The notes under the pieces are model-generated. The model worked only from the letters and a program-made list of their open reading frames with translations. It was not told the origin of the DNA and made no database searches. A program made the position numbers and the translations under genes. DNA of 55,213 nt. Origin: Vicingaceae bacterium (GTDB lineage Bacteria > Bacteroidota > Bacteroidia > Flavobacteriales_E > Vicingaceae). Within the stretch, counting starts at the first letter, position 1; every line of letters starts with the position of its first letter. This document shows, in pieces, positions 17,875 through 29,300 of this stretch. Location of the stretch: the NCBI GenBank assembly GCA_019429185.1, contig JAHYJH010000010.1, positions 1-55,213 of the forward strand. Reading direction: 5' to 3'.

Positions 17875-19161
17875 ATGAATAATAAAAATCAGAACTCAAA
17901 TACTAATTCATACTTAGATATGGAACTGCTCCGTTTTTCAACAGCAGGAAGCGTTGATGACGGAAAAAGCACACTTATAGGTCGTTTATTATATGATTCT
18001 AAATCAATTTTTGCAGATCAATACGAAGCTATTGAAGAATCGAGTAAACGAAAAGGAGATGCAACCGTAAATCTAGCATTATTGACAGATGGATTGCGTG
18101 CTGAGCGAGAACAAGGCATTACAATTGATGTTGCCTATCGTTATTTTGCTACACCAAAAAGAAAATTTATTATTGCAGATACGCCTGGTCATATTCAATA
18201 TACCCGAAACATGGTTACGGGTTCATCTACTTCAAATTTATCAATAATATTAGTTGACGCTCGACATGGTATTATAGAACAAACTTGCAGACATACTTTT
18301 ATTTCATCCCTATTAGGTATTCCTCATGTAGTTTTTTGTATCAATAAAATGGACTTGGTTAATTATTCCGAAGAAGTTTTTTTAACTATAAAAAAAGAGT
18401 TAGAAGCATTTTCATCCAAACTGGAAGTGCGAGATATTCATTTCGTTCCAATAAGTGCTTTAAATGGTGATAATGTAGTGAATAAATCAGAAAAAATGAA
18501 TTGGTATGGAGGTTCAACACTAATGTATTTATTAGAAAACATTCATATTGGAAGCGATTACAATCATGTTGATTGTCGTTTTCCCGTGCAATATGTTATT
18601 CGACCTCAATCCGATGAATTTCATGACTACAGAGGTTATGCAGGTAGAGTTGCTGGTGGGATTTTTAAACAAGGAGATGAAGTTGTTGTTTTACCATCTG
18701 GGTTTACTTCAACCATCAAATCTATAGATACTTTTAATGGTAGCCTTTCAGAAGCTTTTGCCCCAATGTCAGTTACACTTACACTAAATGATGATATTGA
18801 CATTAGCCGAGGAGATATGATTGTTAGACCTCACAATCAACCCATCGTTAGTCAAGATTTAGATGTAATGTTGTGTTGGTTAAGTGATAAAAAAATATTT
18901 TTAGGAGGCAAGTATGCCATAAAACATACTTCTAACGATGTCCGCTGTATTATCAAAGACATAAAGTACAAAATTAACATCAATACATTGCATCGAATTG
19001 AAGATGATAAAGAAATAAAAATGAATGATATAGCAAGAATAACCATTCGTACCACTAAACCTCTCCTGTTTGATAAGTATTCTCGAAATCGAATAACTGG
19101 AAGTTTAATTATTATTGATGAGACAACCAACGAGACAGTTGGTGCCGGGATGATTATTTGA
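17875..19161 (+). CDS. cysN: Sulfate adenylyltransferase subunit 1 CysN
   Basis: GTPase subunit that couples GTP hydrolysis to sulfate adenylation by CysD. EF-Tu-like G domain motifs are present: P-loop GSVDDGKST at 25-33, DTPGH, and NKMD. Two beta-barrel domains follow (from about 240). At 428 residues it is the stand-alone form, without a fused CysC kinase. A second possible start at Met16 would leave the P-loop intact; the first ATG is kept. It is the last gene of the cysDN pair. Confidence 0.96.
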   Translation: MNNKNQNSNTNSYLDMELLRFSTAGSVDDGKSTLIGRLLYDSKSIFADQYEAIEESSKRKGDATVNLALLTDGLRAEREQGITIDVAYRYFATPKRKFIIADTPGHIQYTRNMVTGSSTSNLSIILVDARHGIIEQTCRHTFISSLLGIPHVVFCINKMDLVNYSEEVFLTIKKELEAFSSKLEVRDIHFVPISALNGDNVVNKSEKMNWYGGSTLMYLLENIHIGSDYNHVDCRFPVQYVIRPQSDEFHDYRGYAGRVAGGIFKQGDEVVVLPSGFTSTIKSIDTFNGSLSEAFAPMSVTLTLNDDIDISRGDMIVRPHNQPIVSQDLDVMLCWLSDKKIFLGGKYAIKHTSNDVRCIIKDIKYKININTLHRIEDDKEIKMNDIARITIRTTKPLLFDKYSRNRITGSLIIIDETTNETVGAGMII

Positions 19162-19422
19162 TTTGAAAGGAGGTGATTTTCTTAAAAGTTATTAACACAA
19201 TTAAAGACATTGTTAATAAAAACAAATTCAATTAGACTAACTTCTTTTTGGTTGTTCCGTATCTTTTTATGTAATTTGGTTTTTTTGAGTACCATAATTT
19301 TATCGTTTAACAGCCTGTTTTTATAGATTAGCAAATCGATTAGCAAATCTAAGGCAACCGAAATTAATAAAATGCGTCTAAAAACCATTAACACTTAATT
19401 TAGAAATATAATTTAAAATACC

Positions 19423-22400
19423 ATGAAAAAAATATTAATCCCTTTACTTTTATTTTTACTGGCTTTATTTGGCATTAATGCAATTTCTTTTGCACATTCC
19501 GTTCAGGTAGGTTATTGTTTTAATTGCAATGGCGATTTACGTGTCTGGGTAGAACATTGGCATGGTACGGAAAATCCAGCTACTACTCAAATGACACTTC
19601 AAGTTACAGTCGGATCAGTAACAACAACCCAAACAGGTTCTCCCCTCACAAATATTCAAAATGTACCTGCAGCTAATTTACCAGGGTGTACTACTCCAAT
19701 AACTATCTTTGGATCATGTAGTCAAGCTAACAGCTATCAAGATTGGGTTAACTATGATTTTTTGGGTATGCCTACGGGAGTTCCTATTACTATTACCATT
19801 ATGTCTGGTAGTAATGTTTTTACTCAACCTGCTTGTGGAATGTTTCCTGCATCAACTGGCGTAATAATTATTCCACCACCACCAACTTTTCCAGATATAG
19901 TGGAATGTGGAGGAACAGGAAATACAGTTGGTCCTTTTAATTTTCCTACTGGTAACACATGGACAAATAGCAACCCTGGTATCGGTTTGCCTGCAAGTGG
20001 AACAGGAAATATTCCTGCTTTTACACCAACCAACAGCCCAACACCTCAAGTAGCTACAATTACAATGTCTAATACTTGTGGAACATCTTCTTTTACAATC
20101 ACAATTAATCCTGCCCCTGTTTCTAATTTTACTGCTCCCAACATTGGAGCAAATATGCTTTGCCCAGGACAACCAGTTCAATTTACAGATTTATCCACTC
20201 CCGTTCCAGGTAGTAATATAGTCACTTGGGATTGGGATTTTGGTGATGGATCGCCTAATAGTAATCAACAAAACCCCACGCATACCTATCCATTAAGTCC
20301 GCTTACTTATAATGTTACCCTTACTGTAACCGATCAAAATGGCTGCTCAACAAATACGACCTTTACTGTTAATTTTGGTGGTCCCACAGCAGAATTTACA
20401 ACTGCAAATGTTTGCGATGGGAATGTCGTCAGTTTTACTGATGCATCCATGCCAACAGGCACAATAACCAATTGGAATTGGGATTTTAACAATGATGGAG
20501 TAGTGGATAACAACGCCCAAAACCCCACATTTACCTATCCAGGTCCTGGAACTTATACTGCTGAGTTGATGGTAGTAGCAAATGGAGGCTGTATAGATTC
20601 TATTACACATACTGTAGTTGTTCACCCAAATCCAGTTGCTAATTTTAGTGCAAATAATGAATGTTTGGGCACAGCCGTTACGTTCAATGATTCATCAACC
20701 ATATTAACAGGCTCTATAACCAATTGGGTATGGAATTTTGGAGATGGTTCTCCTCTTGATAACACTCAAAATCCAACACATACTTATGCTACAGCTGGAA
20801 TTTACAATGTATTACTAACAATTACTTCAGATAGTGGATGTACAGACAATATTACTTTACCCATAGAAGTTTATAGTAATCCAATAGCATCGTTTTCCGC
20901 TGATACCGCTTGTGCAGGATTTAATACTACTTTTACAGATTTAAGTACTGCAGGTAGTGGTGGTAATATCACTAACTGGGCTTGGGATTTCGATAATGAT
21001 AACAACCCTGATGATTTCACTCAAAACCCTACCTATATTTTTCCTGGACCTGGAACATATTCTGTAAATTTAGCTATTACTGATTTAACAGGTTGCGTTC
21101 ATGATACTATTATAGATATTAGTGTTTCTCCTCAACCCACAGCCGACTTTAATTTTGATTATGTATGCTTTGGTACAGTAACTAGTTTTACCGATTTATC
21201 TTTACCTAACGGAGGTACTATTTCTAACTGGAATTGGGATTTCACTAATGATGGTATCGTTGATGATATTAACCAAAACCCTACCAATGGATATCCCGTT
21301 TCAGGTTCATATACTGTTGAACTTCATATCGAAACTGCATTGGGTTGTGTGGATTCTATAACAAAAACAATAGTTGTCAATCCAGTTCCTGTTGTGAATT
21401 TTGGTCCTTTAGATGTATGTTTAAATACGCCTACTAATTTTTATGATTCAACCCAAATAAACACACCAGGTACTTTTAATAACTGGGTATGGGATTTTGG
21501 TGATATGATTGGGGCAAGTAATTTACAAAACCCTATTTATACTTATACTGCTGCAGGTACTTATAATGCCTCGCTTACTGTTACCTCTGATAGTAACTGT
21601 TTTGGAACCATTACACTTCCAGTTACTGTATTCCCTAATCCAACAGCCGCATTTACTACTGCAGATGTTTGTGAAAATTTGACTGCTGGATTTACTGATC
21701 AATCGGTGGGTAACGGAGGTGTCATTAATCAATGGGATTGGGATTTTGATTTTATTACACCAATACACACAACAGATGATGTAAACCAAAACCCTACTAA
21801 TAATTATATTGCAGGAGCTTACATCGTTGAATTAATTGTTACTACTCAAGCAGGTTGTGCCGATACGGTAAGTAATCCTATCACCATTCATCCAATGCCA
21901 AATGCTATTTATACCTTTACTGATGAATGTTTTGGAACAGCAATTGATTTTGTTGATAATTCTAATGTTTCAACAGGAAGTATTGCTGCTTGGAATTGGA
22001 CTTTTGGAAATTCGAATATATCAACCAACCAAAGCCCTTCTGAAATGTATGCTAATGATGGGCAGTATAATGTAACATTAATTGTTACAACAGATCAAAA
22101 CTGTAAAGATACAGTTACACAAACAGTAAATGTTTGGCCACTTCCTGTTGTTGATTTTACTCCTGTTGATGTTTGTCTTAATTTTAATACACAATTTACT
22201 GATTTATCAACAGTAACTTTAGGATCAAATGTATTATGGACATGGGATTTTGATGATGGAACACCTTTAAATAACTCTCAAAATCCTATTCATGCATATA
22301 TGAATGATGGAACATATCAAGCACAACTTATTGTAACAACAAATTATGGTTGTGTAGATTCTTTAACCAAAACAGTAACGGTTCATCCATTACCTCAAGT

Positions 22401-23187
22401 AAGTTTTATTCCTAGTGTTTTGGATAGTTGTTCGCCTGTTATTGTAGATTTTACAGACCTTTCTGTAATAAATGCACCTGGAAATAATGTAACTTGGAAT
22501 TGGAATTTTGGAGATGCAGGAACTTCTTCTCAACAACATCCAAATGCAATTTCATTTACTAATTCATCACATACCTCTGTGGCTTCTTATGGAATTAGTT
22601 TAACTGTTTTTTCAGATATGGGCTGTGTTGGAAAAGATTCCGTTGCTAATATGATAAAATCTTATCCGATACCTACAGCAAGTTTTACGTATGGTCCTGC
22701 ACCAACAAATATCTATGATAGCGAAATAGACTTTACTGATAATTCTATAATTGCCAGTAAGTGGCTATGGGATTTGGGTGATGGATCATCTTCAACAGAA
22801 CCAAACCCAGTTCATTTGTATGCTGATTCGGGTTTATATACTGTAATTCTTTATATGGAAAATATATATGGATGTGAAGATACTACTGAAAAAATAATTA
22901 AAATTGATCCTGTTTTTGCAATTTGGATTCCTAGTGCATTTTCACCTGATGATGATGATATAAATGACTTCTTTTTTGCTCAAGGATATGGAATTAAACA
23001 ACTTGAAACTTTAGTTTTTGATAGATGGGGAGAAGTTGTGTTTGAAGGCTACCAATTAGATTCAAAATGGGATGGTATTTATAAAGGAACATTGGCTAAA
23101 ACTGAGGTTTATTCTTATAAAATCAGAGCGTTAGATATTTTTAATGAATGGCATGAATTTATAGGTAAAGTAACTTTAATGAAATAA
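19423..23187 (+). CDS. Large secreted PKD-repeat adhesin, T9SS type B cargo
   Basis: A 1254-residue surface or secreted protein. Signal peptide about 1-24 (ends SFAHS), an unrecognised N-terminal domain with several Cys (about 25-230), then 11 PKD domains in tandem, each with a W-x-W-[DN]-F-G-D-type core and a Cys near the start and near the end of the repeat. The C-terminus (about 1165-1254) is the gliding-motility-associated/CHU_C domain: IPSAFSPDDDDIND, FDRWGEVVFE and a terminal GKVTLMK, i.e. a type B T9SS sorting signal. PKD arrays serve as extended stalks in adhesins and polysaccharide-binding proteins. Its ligand cannot be read from the sequence. It precedes a second giant cargo gene by 200 nt. 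Confidence 0.9.
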   Translation: MKKILIPLLLFLLALFGINAISFAHSVQVGYCFNCNGDLRVWVEHWHGTENPATTQMTLQVTVGSVTTTQTGSPLTNIQNVPAANLPGCTTPITIFGSCSQANSYQDWVNYDFLGMPTGVPITITIMSGSNVFTQPACGMFPASTGVIIIPPPPTFPDIVECGGTGNTVGPFNFPTGNTWTNSNPGIGLPASGTGNIPAFTPTNSPTPQVATITMSNTCGTSSFTITINPAPVSNFTAPNIGANMLCPGQPVQFTDLSTPVPGSNIVTWDWDFGDGSPNSNQQNPTHTYPLSPLTYNVTLTVTDQNGCSTNTTFTVNFGGPTAEFTTANVCDGNVVSFTDASMPTGTITNWNWDFNNDGVVDNNAQNPTFTYPGPGTYTAELMVVANGGCIDSITHTVVVHPNPVANFSANNECLGTAVTFNDSSTILTGSITNWVWNFGDGSPLDNTQNPTHTYATAGIYNVLLTITSDSGCTDNITLPIEVYSNPIASFSADTACAGFNTTFTDLSTAGSGGNITNWAWDFDNDNNPDDFTQNPTYIFPGPGTYSVNLAITDLTGCVHDTIIDISVSPQPTADFNFDYVCFGTVTSFTDLSLPNGGTISNWNWDFTNDGIVDDINQNPTNGYPVSGSYTVELHIETALGCVDSITKTIVVNPVPVVNFGPLDVCLNTPTNFYDSTQINTPGTFNNWVWDFGDMIGASNLQNPIYTYTAAGTYNASLTVTSDSNCFGTITLPVTVFPNPTAAFTTADVCENLTAGFTDQSVGNGGVINQWDWDFDFITPIHTTDDVNQNPTNNYIAGAYIVELIVTTQAGCADTVSNPITIHPMPNAIYTFTDECFGTAIDFVDNSNVSTGSIAAWNWTFGNSNISTNQSPSEMYANDGQYNVTLIVTTDQNCKDTVTQTVNVWPLPVVDFTPVDVCLNFNTQFTDLSTVTLGSNVLWTWDFDDGTPLNNSQNPIHAYMNDGTYQAQLIVTTNYGCVDSLTKTVTVHPLPQVSFIPSVLDSCSPVIVDFTDLSVINAPGNNVTWNWNFGDAGTSSQQHPNAISFTNSSHTSVASYGISLTVFSDMGCVGKDSVANMIKSYPIPTASFTYGPAPTNIYDSEIDFTDNSIIASKWLWDLGDGSSSTEPNPVHLYADSGLYTVILYMENIYGCEDTTEKIIKIDPVFAIWIPSAFSPDDDDINDFFFAQGYGIKQLETLVFDRWGEVVFEGYQLDSKWDGIYKGTLAKTEVYSYKIRALDIFNEWHEFIGKVTLMK

Positions 23188-23387
23188 ATTTTGACTTTAA
23201 TATTTTATGGGGTAAATGTGAATCCACCTTTTGATGTAATATAAAAGTGGTATGAACTTGAACTAACAATCTTTAAAGGAAAACCGTTGGAGCAAAAAAA
23301 ATATTACTACTCACCATAGGAGTTTAGTATATTGTAAATCAATAATATAAAAATAACAAAAGTCAAAATCGAGATAAAATAATAGGC

Positions 23388-26300
23388 ATGAAAAATATAT
23401 TCATTTCCCGAAAAGCTATTTGGTTTCGGTATATAAACAATAATTTTTTGATGCGTAATACTAATTTTTTAGCTGTATTAATTACTTTGTTACTATTGAC
23501 TTTTATCTCAAAAGGATACAGTCAATCGGGCAATTGTAACCCTGGCACTCCATTTCTTCTTGTTGATCTTACTGGATTTCCTAATGGAACATGGACATCA
23601 CCAGCTATACCCCGGGCATTCAATTGTTGTGGTACACTTCCTCCCGATAGATGTATAGAATTTAGTATTACACTTGATCCTGGAGCCGTTGCAATTAATT
23701 TTCAAATCGCCTCAGGAGCTGTTCCTCCAGGAGCTTTGTTCTATCAAATTGGATGCGGTCCACAGATTACTGTTGGTACTCCCATTTGTTTAAACGGACC
23801 AGGTCCTTATACCCTAACCTTTTGCAAACCAGGAAACAACATCAACTCTTATGCTATTACCTCTATTGCAGCACCAACGGTATCGCCTGACGATACCGTT
23901 GGAGATGGTTGCAGTACAACCATGTATGCATCAGGATTGTTGGTTAATTCATCCATTACCTGGAACTCTATATTTCCAGGTTCAACAGGAGCATATAATT
24001 CATACCTAAGTTGTACCAGTGCTTGTGATTCTACTGTTGTAACAGGGGATACCTCTGCACCACCCTACGTTGATTATTTAGTTTGCGGAACACCTGCTGC
24101 CGGTGCTTGCGTTGCACCTGGTTTATTTTGTGATACCATTAGAATAACTTTTTCTCCTCCAATATTAAATACGGTTACACCAAATCCGGCTGTCTATTGT
24201 TCTAATGCTGGTGGAATAGTACTGACAGGAAATGTCAATGGAGGAGTTCCTCCTTATACTTATGCTTGGACAAACGGAGCTAATGGTTTAGGGACTGTTG
24301 TAGGCACTAGTCTTAATTATACTGCCACAGCCGGAGGCGATTATTCTTTTATTGTTTACGACCAAAATTACCCAGAATGTCCCGAACAAATCACTAATGT
24401 TTTAGTAACCGTTAGCCCTACTCCAGTTATTAATGCTGGACCAGACCAAGCAATATGTGGAACATCTGTTACATTAAATGGAACAGTTACTGGTGCAACA
24501 GGTGGGATTTGGTCGGGTGGAAATGGGACTTATTCTCCATCAAACACTACAGGAAATGCAACTTATACCCCAACAGCTGCTGAATTAAATTCAGGATTGA
24601 TAATACTTACTTATACATCAACTGGAAATGGAGCGTGTTCTCCTGTTTCCGATCAGGTAGTGATAAATATTTCCCCTCCAATTACAGTTGCTATTTCATC
24701 CCCAAGTATAGTTTGTTATGGTGAATTAGCAACTTTAACAGCCAATGTTACAGGAGGAATAGCTCCTTATACTTACTTATGGAACACAGGACATACCACA
24801 CAAACAATCACTAATATGCCTGCAGGAACATATTCTGTTACGATTACAGGAACTGGAGGAAGTGGTTGTACGGGTACAGCAACTGTTACTATTGCTGGAA
24901 ACCCGCAAATAATTGTTACAACTTCACCAAATAATTCTATTTCTTGTAGTACCACAGCAATTATTTCGGCTAATGCATCTGGTGGGACAGGCACATTGAG
25001 TTACTTGTGGAGTAATGGGGCAACCACCACATCTACTATTGTAAATACAGGAACTTATACGATTACGGTTACTGATGCCGTTGGTTGTTCGGCTACTAAT
25101 TCAGTAAGCGTAATTGCATCCAATAGTACTTTAACAGCCAATATAAATCAACCGCCAGTTCTTTGTTTTGGTGCTACCACTACTTTAACAGCCGTAGCCA
25201 ATGGAGGGTTTGGTAGCTACACTTATTCGTGGAATACAGGTGCTACAACAAGCAGTATTGTGGCTGGGGCAGGAAATTATTGTGTTACAGTAACTGACGG
25301 AGGAGGTTGTGTTATTTCGGCATGTGTTACGGTTACCCAAAACCCTGAGCTCATAGTAAATATACCAACACCATCTGTGGTTTGTAACGGTTCAACTGCA
25401 ACGGTAACAGCAATGGTAAGTGGCGGACAAGCACCATATAGTTATTTGTGGAGCAACAGTCAAACTACCCAATCTATTACAGCATTGGCAGGTAATTATA
25501 CTGTTACAGTTACTGATGCCATTGGATGTAATAAATCGGCATCCGTTACCATTTCTCAAGCAACACCACTTAATGTAACCACAACCTCAACTCCTGTACT
25601 TTGTTTTGGTGCAAATAATGGAACAGCTATCGCAAATGTTAGCGGAGGGACACCTAATTACTTATATTCTTGGTCGCCTTACGGAGGTTCTTCAGCTACA
25701 GCATCTAATCTTTTAACAGGAACTTATACCGTAACTGTTACCGATGCTATTGGTTGTACTCAATCTATGCCTGTAACGGTAACAGAACCTGCTCCTTTAA
25801 ATGCTACGGTAACAATAAACAATCATGTAAGTTGTTATAATGGGAATGATGGTTCTGCCGCTGTTAACCCAACAGGAGGAACATCTCCATACTTTTATTC
25901 CTGGAGCCCTACAGGAGGTAGTGGACAAAGTGCAACCAACCTTGTTGCAGGAAATTATGTGATTTCTATTACAGATATAAATGGTTGTTTGCAAAATGTT
26001 TCAACAACCATTACCCAACCTACACCACTTGTAGGTAGTTTGGTTAGTACAACTGATGTTTCCTGTAATGGAGGAAACAATGGAAGTGCAACTGTTTCGG
26101 CTTCAGGTGGATCACCTGGATATACATATTTTTGGTCGCCAAGTGGAGGTACAAATGCTACAGGGGTAAATTTAACAGCAGGATTTTATACAGTTACCAT
26201 TACCGATATAAAAGGCTGTACAACTCAAGTAACAGCAACCATTACCGAACCTTTGGCTTTAGCTGCTTCGATAAGTAGCAGCACAAACGTAAGTTGTAAT

Positions 26301-29300
26301 GGTGGAACTAACGGGACAGCTACAGCAACTGTTACAGGTGGAACTGGCCCTTATACTTATGTTTGGAATACAAATCCTGTTCAAAATAGTGCTACTGCAT
26401 CTAATTTGCCTATAGGAAGTTATTTTGTAACAGTAACCGATTCAAAAGGTTGCGTTACCACTTCGTCAGCAGTTACTATTACTGAACCTCCATTGCTTAC
26501 TATTACTGCTTCTCCTTCTTCTTCTATTTCTTGTAATACTACCATTACCATTTCTACATCTGCAAACGGTGGCTCAGGAGCATATAGTTATTTATGGAAT
26601 AATGGTGCTACTACTTCATCAATAACAGTTGGAACAGGATCCTATTCTGTGGTTGTTACGGATGGTAATGGTTGTACTGCTAACGATTCGGTAAGTGTAA
26701 TGGCTTCTAACAGTACACTTCTTGTTAATATTCCTACTCCTGCAAATATTTGTTACGGTTCTACCACAACAATAACAGCAAATGCTACTGGGGGTTTTGG
26801 AGGATATACTTATTTGTGGAATACTAATGCAGTCAGTTCTTCAATTATTGTAGGGGCTGGAATATACTGTGTTACAGTTACTGATGCTGGAGGGTGTCAA
26901 ACAAATGCTTGTGTTACTGTTACTCAAAACACATCTGTTACTGCAAATATTGGAACACCTCCTATTGTTTGTGTAGGAGATTCTACCACCATAACAGCAA
27001 CAGGTTCAGGAGGGCAATCACCTTATTCTTTTTTATGGAATACCAGTGAAACAACCGCTTCTATTTCTAAACCTGCTGGAACCTACACAGTAACGGTGTG
27101 GGATGTTACAGGTAGCACTTGCTCTGCAACAGCAACAACTACTATAACAGAAGAACCCCCAATTAATATTACCATTACACCATTTCATGTGAGTTGTTAT
27201 GGTGGTAATAATGGACAGGCTACCGCTTATGTTTCTGGAGGAATGCCTAGTTATACTTATTCTTGGTCTCCTTTTGGAGGTAGTACTTCTATTGCTTCAA
27301 ATCTAATACCTGGCACCTACACACTTGTTGTTACTGATGCCGTTGGTTGTCAGAAAACAGCAACTACAACCATTACGCAACCTTTATCGCCCGTTGAAGT
27401 TACTATCTCGAGTAATCATGTAACTTGTTATGGCTTAATGGACGGAAATGCCACAGGTAATGCTACTGGAGGATATCCACCCTATAGTTATTATTGGTCT
27501 CCACTTGGGGTTTCTACATCGTCTATTTCAGGTCTTTCTCCTGGTACTTATAACATTACTGTAGCAGATTCGACAGGTTGTTATACAACGTCATCGGTTA
27601 CTATTACCGAACCTACTGAATTGGTGTTGAGTGGAACAACAACAAATGCAAATTGTAATAATAACGATGGTTCGGCAACAGTAACAGCAATAGGAGGAAC
27701 TACACCTTATACGTATTCTTGGACTCCTTCTGGTGGAAATGGTTCAACAGCATCAAACTTAGCATCTGGCAATTATACTGTTTCGGTAACAGATAGTAAT
27801 AATTGTAATAAACAAATGACATTGAACGTACTTACAAATCCTACTGATCTAAATGCAAATTTTTCAGGAACATCGGTTTGTTTAAACACCATGACTTTAT
27901 TTTATGATTCTTCTACAGTTTCCAGCGATATTATAAGTTCATGGTCGTGGAATTTTGGTGAACCATCATCAGGCTCAAGCAATTTTTCAACTAGCCAAAA
28001 TCCTACTCACACTTATAGTTCGGCAGGTACTTTTAATGTAACACTTATTGTTACTACTCAAATAGGTTGTACAGATACTATAACAAAATCGGTAACTGTT
28101 TATTTTTTGCCAGTAGCTAGTTTTAATTATACCCCTGGTTGCGTATTTAATCCAACCAATTTTATAAATACATCAACCATAAGTACAGGTAGTATTACTA
28201 GTGTTTCTTGGAATTTTGGTGATTCAGCATCAGGTTCTAACAATATTTCTAATCTTCAAAATCCTACCCATATTTACAATGCCTCAGGGTCATATTTGGT
28301 AATATTAACGGTTACTTCAAACAATGGGTGTACGAGTACCATCACTCTAAATATTGTTATACCTTCATTACCAACCGTTGTTTTTAGTGCTTCAACAGTA
28401 TGTGAAAATCAATCCACCCAATTTACCGATGCTTCAACCATTTCTTCGGGTACAATTATTGGCTGGCAATGGAATTTTGGCGATGGTTCAGCAATAGATA
28501 CATCACAGAATCCTTCTCATATTTATGCTAATAGTGGAACATATTCGGTTATTTTAATGGTAACAACAAGCAGTGGATGTCAAAATGCTGATACCATGAA
28601 TATTGTTGTAAATCCTTTACCTAATCCTAATTTTTCTGCTCTACCGAAATGTTTAAACGATACCACCTTTTTTAACAATACTTCATCAATTTCATCGGGT
28701 ACAATTACTGGCTGGCAATGGAATTTTGGTGATTTTACGCCAAATAGTTCAGTTCAATCTCCCAATCATTTATATACTTCGCAAGGAATATTTACAGTAA
28801 CACTAACCGCTACATCGAGCAATGGTTGTTCGTCTTCCATAAGTTTACCTGTAAGTGTTTATGCTCTACCTGTAGGAGGATTTTTAAATACAACTGCGTG
28901 TGTAGGAAATATTACCCAGTTTACCGATAATTCAGCTGTAATTGGTGATACTATCATTTCATGGTTGTGGGCATTTGGTGATGGCTCTCCAGTTAATAAT
29001 TCACAAAACCCTGGTTATGTGTATAATAATCCAGGTACATACAATGCATCTTTAGTGGTAACATCCAATAAGGGTTGTGTTGATACCATAACCAATTCTG
29101 TTACAGTTTATCCAACACCAAATGTGCAGTTTTTAGTTAACGACTCCAGTGGTTGTCAAAGTTTTTGCACACAATTTTCCGATTTAAGTACCATAAGCAG
29201 TGGAGACATAACCAGTTGGATATGGGATTTTGGTGATAATTCTGTTTTTTCTACTATTCAAAATCCATCGCATTGTTATCCTGAATCGGGAATATATTCC

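Noticed and set aside
24200-27800. Regular DNA periodicity that could be mistaken for a CRISPR or tandem-repeat array
   Set aside because: The period follows translated SprB-type units in one continuous frame with codon-level drift; there are no conserved short repeats with unique spacers.
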